DNA from: Natronorubrum texcoconense
Lineage (GTDB): Archaea; Halobacteriota; Halobacteria; Halobacteriales; Natrialbaceae
NCBI RefSeq assembly: GCF_900100335.1
Contig: NZ_FNFE01000001.1
Location: 620,001 to 684,000, forward strand
Length of the DNA: 64,000 bases
Direction of reading: 5' to 3'
The notes beneath the pieces are model-generated. The model searched no databases. It saw only the letters and a list, made by a program, of their open reading frames with translations, and was not told the DNA's origin. The position numbers were made by a program, and so were the translations under genes. Positions 61,469-64,000 of the stretch are shown one piece after another (within the stretch, counting starts at the first letter, position 1; each line of letters begins with the position of its first letter).

Positions 61469-61945
61469 TCACTCGGCGGCGAGCTGTTTTTCGTCCGTCC
61501 GCTCCTCCGGTTCCGGCATGTTGACCCGGACGGTCAACACCGGAACCGGCGCGTGACGAACGACGCGTTCCGTGACGCTGCCGAGTAAGAGTCGATCGAT
61601 GCCGCCGCGACCGTGGGTTCCCATGACGACGAGGTCGCACTCGTCGGGCTGGGCGTGCTCGACGATGACCCGGCTCGGAGACCCCTCGAGCACCCTCGTT
61701 TCGACCTCGACGTCGGCCGGTGCGAGTTCCTCGACCCGCTTGACGGCCGCCTCGCCCTCCTCGCGAAGCGCACCGGTAATGCCGTCCAGAGGCGTTTCCA
61801 TCGGCAGGCCGCCGTAGCCGGCCACGCTGACGACGTAGATCGCCCGAACCGTCGCGTCGTGGGCCTGCGCCAGATCGAACGCGTACTCGAGGGCGCGTTC
61901 GACCTCCGACGACCCGTCGGTCGGAACGAGGATACAGTCGTACAT
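61469..61945 (-). CDS. universal stress protein UspA
   Basis: This 158-residue protein has the UspA fold with a C-terminal ATP-binding motif (GTHGRGGIDRLLLGSV). The stretch G-x2-G-x9-G is kept, so it probably binds ATP. It ends with an acidic Gln/Glu-rich tail. It may respond to stress or starvation. A TATA-like sequence (ttattatacc, near 61974-61983) is about 33 bp upstream. Confidence 0.85.
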   Translation of the reverse strand: MYDCILVPTDGSSEVERALEYAFDLAQAHDATVRAIYVVSVAGYGGLPMETPLDGITGALREEGEAAVKRVEELAPADVEVETRVLEGSPSRVIVEHAQPDECDLVVMGTHGRGGIDRLLLGSVTERVVRHAPVPVLTVRVNMPEPEERTDEKQLAAE

Positions 61946-62052
61946 GCTATATGTGAACGTTTAGCACCCAATGGTATAATAACGTTGTTGTCGTGTTCCG
62001 GAACTGTCACACGTGCGAGGGAGACCGTCGATCGTATCACGGAGTGACGCGT

Positions 62053-63075
62053 TCAGCCCTCGAAAACGACCTCGCGCACGTCGTCGACGCCGGCTCGACG
62101 AACCACGGCCCGAACGGGGTCGCGAGCGCCCGAGAGATTGTCCGAGTCGCCGTCGAGAACTAACAGCCGTGCTTTCAGACCGGGATCGACCAGTCCGTAC
62201 TCGAGTCCGGCGATCTCCGCGCCGTTGATCGTCGCCATCCGGAGGATTTCGTCGGCCGAGAGCTCGGATAGTTTGGCGAGGAACTCCATCTCTCGAAACA
62301 TCGACGGCGAGTTGAGCATCACGTTGTCCGTGCCGAGCGCGAGCGTCGTCCGCTCGTTCAGTTCCGAATACGGCGAGAGCCCGACGTCCGTCACGAGATT
62401 CGAACGGGGACAGACCGCGATCGGCACCTCCTGATCCGCGATTCGCTCGAGGTGGTCCGACTCGGGGTGGACGACGTGGACTAAAAAGTCGGGCTCGAGG
62501 TCCAGCGCGGGGTGGATATCGCTCGCGTCCACTTCGCCCGCGTGGATGCCGAAGGGTTTGCCAGCCTCCCGCGTTGCCGCCCGTTCCTCGCCGAACTCGG
62601 CGTCGTTGGCTCCACTGGCGCCGTAGCCGTCGCCCGCGTGCATCGCGTCGATGGAGCCACGGCCGAAGGTGACGGTGTCGATCTCGAGGCCCTCCACTGC
62701 GGCCTCGAGCTGTCGGACGCCCTCGACGTCGCCCTCGCGGAACTCGAGACAGGCCGCGGTGCCGGCTCGCTGCATGAACCGGAGGGATCGACGCATGGCG
62801 TCGACGAGTTCGTCGCTCGATGCCTGCCGAAGTAAGCGGTGTTTCAGCCCGTCCGGCGGGGCGACGAGTTCCTCGAGCGAGAGCCCGCGCCCGGCCTCCT
62901 TGGCGATCGAGTCGCCGATGTGCGTGTGGGCGTTGACGAACGCTGGACAGATGATATCCGAACTGTCAACTGAGGCTTCCTCGACCGCCTCGATCCGACC
63001 GTCGTCGCCGATCACGATTCGTCCCTCCACCGGCTCAAAGTCGCGGCCCCGGAGGACGATCCCCGTTCGTTCCAT
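62053..63075 (-). CDS. amidohydrolase (Atz/Trz-like or chlorohydrolase-type)
   Basis: This 340-residue TIM-barrel amidohydrolase has His50 and His52 in NAHTHIGD, a His in IHAGEVD, two His in VHVVHPESDH and an Asp in ALGTDNVML. It is related to the Atz/Trz and guanine/cytosine deaminase group, with an N-terminal beta sandwich. It probably deaminates or dechlorinates a heterocyclic substrate. The substrate is not known. Confidence 0.82.
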   Translation of the reverse strand: MERTGIVLRGRDFEPVEGRIVIGDDGRIEAVEEASVDSSDIICPAFVNAHTHIGDSIAKEAGRGLSLEELVAPPDGLKHRLLRQASSDELVDAMRRSLRFMQRAGTAACLEFREGDVEGVRQLEAAVEGLEIDTVTFGRGSIDAMHAGDGYGASGANDAEFGEERAATREAGKPFGIHAGEVDASDIHPALDLEPDFLVHVVHPESDHLERIADQEVPIAVCPRSNLVTDVGLSPYSELNERTTLALGTDNVMLNSPSMFREMEFLAKLSELSADEILRMATINGAEIAGLEYGLVDPGLKARLLVLDGDSDNLSGARDPVRAVVRRAGVDDVREVVFEG

Positions 63076-63217
63076 ACCACTGTGTTCGCACTGTGCGCCT
63101 TCAACGGTTCGGGGTCGAACGATCGGGAGTCAGCGACGGCCGGTTGATCGATACGTCTCTCACGTACCGGACTGAGACGGCAACACAGGCATATCCCTCG
63201 AGCGCATCCGTGCTAGC

Positions 63218-63679
63218 ATGAACCAAATCGAGGTGTTCGAAGAGATCGACGCCCCGCCGGAGGTCGTCTGGGACGTCCTCCTCGAGTTCGAGAGCTACCC
63301 CGAGTGGAACCCGTTCGTCCGAGCGATCGAGGGCGAACCGACCGAGGGTGAACGGCTCCGGGTGCGGATCGATCCGCCGAACTCCCGCGGAATGACGTTC
63401 AAGCCGGAGGTCGTCGCCGTCGAGGAGAACCGACGACTCGTCTGGCTCGGCCGACTGGTGGTTCCGTTCGCCTTCGACGGCTACCACGAGTTCCACTTGG
63501 AGCCGATCGATGCTGGTGAGCCGAGTGGAGCGAGGCGAACGCGGCTGCTCCACCGCGAGACGTTCCGCGGCGCGCTCGTCCCGTTACTGTTAGATCAGGA
63601 GTCCCTCGAGGCCGGGTTCGCGGCGATGAACGCCGCGGTCAAAAAGCGCGCCGAGGCGCGGGTCGAAGCGACGAAGTGA
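63218..63679 (+). CDS. SRPBCC-domain protein
   Basis: This 153-residue START/SRPBCC protein has IEVFEEIDAPPEVVWDVLLEF and WNPFVRAIEG, typical of polyketide-cyclase/AHSA1-like members. It binds a hydrophobic ligand or acts as a small-molecule enzyme of unknown type. It is divergent from the amidohydrolase gene and convergent with the HAD gene (3-bp gap). Confidence 0.72.
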   Translation: MNQIEVFEEIDAPPEVVWDVLLEFESYPEWNPFVRAIEGEPTEGERLRVRIDPPNSRGMTFKPEVVAVEENRRLVWLGRLVVPFAFDGYHEFHLEPIDAGEPSGARRTRLLHRETFRGALVPLLLDQESLEAGFAAMNAAVKKRAEARVEATK

Positions 63680-63682
63680 GGC

Positions 63683-64000
63683 TCACAACAGGTCCGGAAT
63701 CGCGTCGAGTCCCGCTATCTCGTACGTCGGCGCTCGCTCGAGGTCGTACCCCTCGCGGTGGGCCCGTCGGATGAAGGCCACGTCGATACCCGCGGCTTCG
63801 GCGGCCTGAATATCCACCCAACTGTCACCCACGTACAGCGCGTTCTCGGTGCCGAGTTCCTCGAGCGCGAGCGCGAGGTAGTACGGGGTCGGCTTCTTCC
63901 GATCGATCCCCTGGACGGTCGGCTCGCGGCCGTACCACTCGTCGAACCAGTCGAGGTCGTAGTGGTCGACGATGTTGCCGATCGTCTCGTGTTGGTTGTT
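63683..64000 (-). CDS. HAD-family hydrolase (5' end cut by window edge)
   Basis: Only the C-terminal 105 residues are visible, in one open frame to the window end. HAD motif III Lys (RKKPTPYYLALALEELG) and motif IV GDSWVDIQAAEAAGI are intact. The fold and spacing suggest a phosphoglycolate phosphatase or similar small HAD phosphatase. The N-terminal part, including the DxDxT motif, is outside the window. Confidence 0.7.
   Translation of the reverse strand, partial: NNQHETIGNIVDHYDLDWFDEWYGREPTVQGIDRKKPTPYYLALALEELGTENALYVGDSWVDIQAAEAAGIDVAFIRRAHREGYDLERAPTYEIAGLDAIPDLL

Overview
This window is almost certainly from a halophilic archaeon (class Halobacteria). The predicted proteins are strongly acidic and GC-rich. 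Most genes begin about 25-30 bp downstream of an archaeal TATA-like box, so they are probably leaderless. The gene set is typically archaeal/haloarchaeal: Pelota, RqcH/NEMF, Elp3, an Lhr-type helicase, the archaeal DUF137 4-phosphopantoate-beta-alanine ligase, HalOD1, TrmB and IclR regulators, and DUF7282-like surface modules. The family Natrialbaceae (Natrinema/Haloterrigena-like) is a reasonable guess but cannot be proved from this window. No rRNA, tRNA, CRISPR array or intact insertion sequence was recognised.

Layout. 1-4.9 kb: an M24 peptidase/DddP-like protein (cut by the left edge), a small acidic protein, a TPQ copper amine oxidase and an NAD-dependent epimerase. 5-11.2 kb: an apparent catabolic island made of a ThDP enzyme coupled to an EthD-type protein, a divergent VOC protein, a duplicated EthD protein, an HD-domain protein, an IclR regulator and an amidohydrolase. 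11.2-17.6 kb: an AT-rich gap, the Lhr-type helicase, an exported papain-like protein, a zinc alcohol dehydrogenase and a metallo-beta-lactamase (MBL) hydrolase. 17.7-21.7 kb: an MMPL/RND exporter with an unusual coiled-coil insert, preceded by a short coupled upstream ORF and followed by a TrmB regulator. 21.7-34.3 kb: Pelota, an exported peptidoglycan-amidase-like protein, ferredoxin-nitrite/sulfite reductase, a methyltransferase, RqcH, a nucleotide N-hydrolase-like protein and an overlapping pair of TenA proteins.

34.8-46.3 kb: Elp3, several small proteins, a DUF411 lipoprotein, a SHOCT membrane protein, a DHH-like protein with eroded catalytic motifs, MBL proteins, a response regulator with a fresh 39-bp duplication, OsmC, a ComEC-like MBL/DUF3006 pair, gamma carbonic anhydrase and two small conserved proteins. 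46.4-50.6 kb: one 1385-residue secreted protein built from a strict 23-residue Gln/Gly/Ala repeat, DUF7282-like and CARDB-like domains and an acidic tail. 51-64 kb: the biotin uptake genes bioY-ecfA-ecfT, a CoA-disulfide-reductase-like flavoprotein, a small HTH regulator, a methyltransferase, phosphopantoate-beta-alanine ligase, TyrRS, acyl-CoA dehydrogenase, BirA (biotin ligase), UspA, an amidohydrolase, an SRPBCC protein and a partial HAD phosphatase.

Functional links. Biotin uptake (bioYMN) and biotin ligase/regulator BirA lie 7 kb apart and probably serve one pathway. Pelota and RqcH are both ribosome-rescue factors, but they are not neighbours. The ThDP/EthD/VOC/HD/IclR/amidohydrolase island is the best candidate for an undescribed metabolic system. 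The 23-residue repeat surface protein is the most unusual single gene. Two dispersed non-coding repeat families each have two copies in the window: a long palindrome and a long intergenic repeat.
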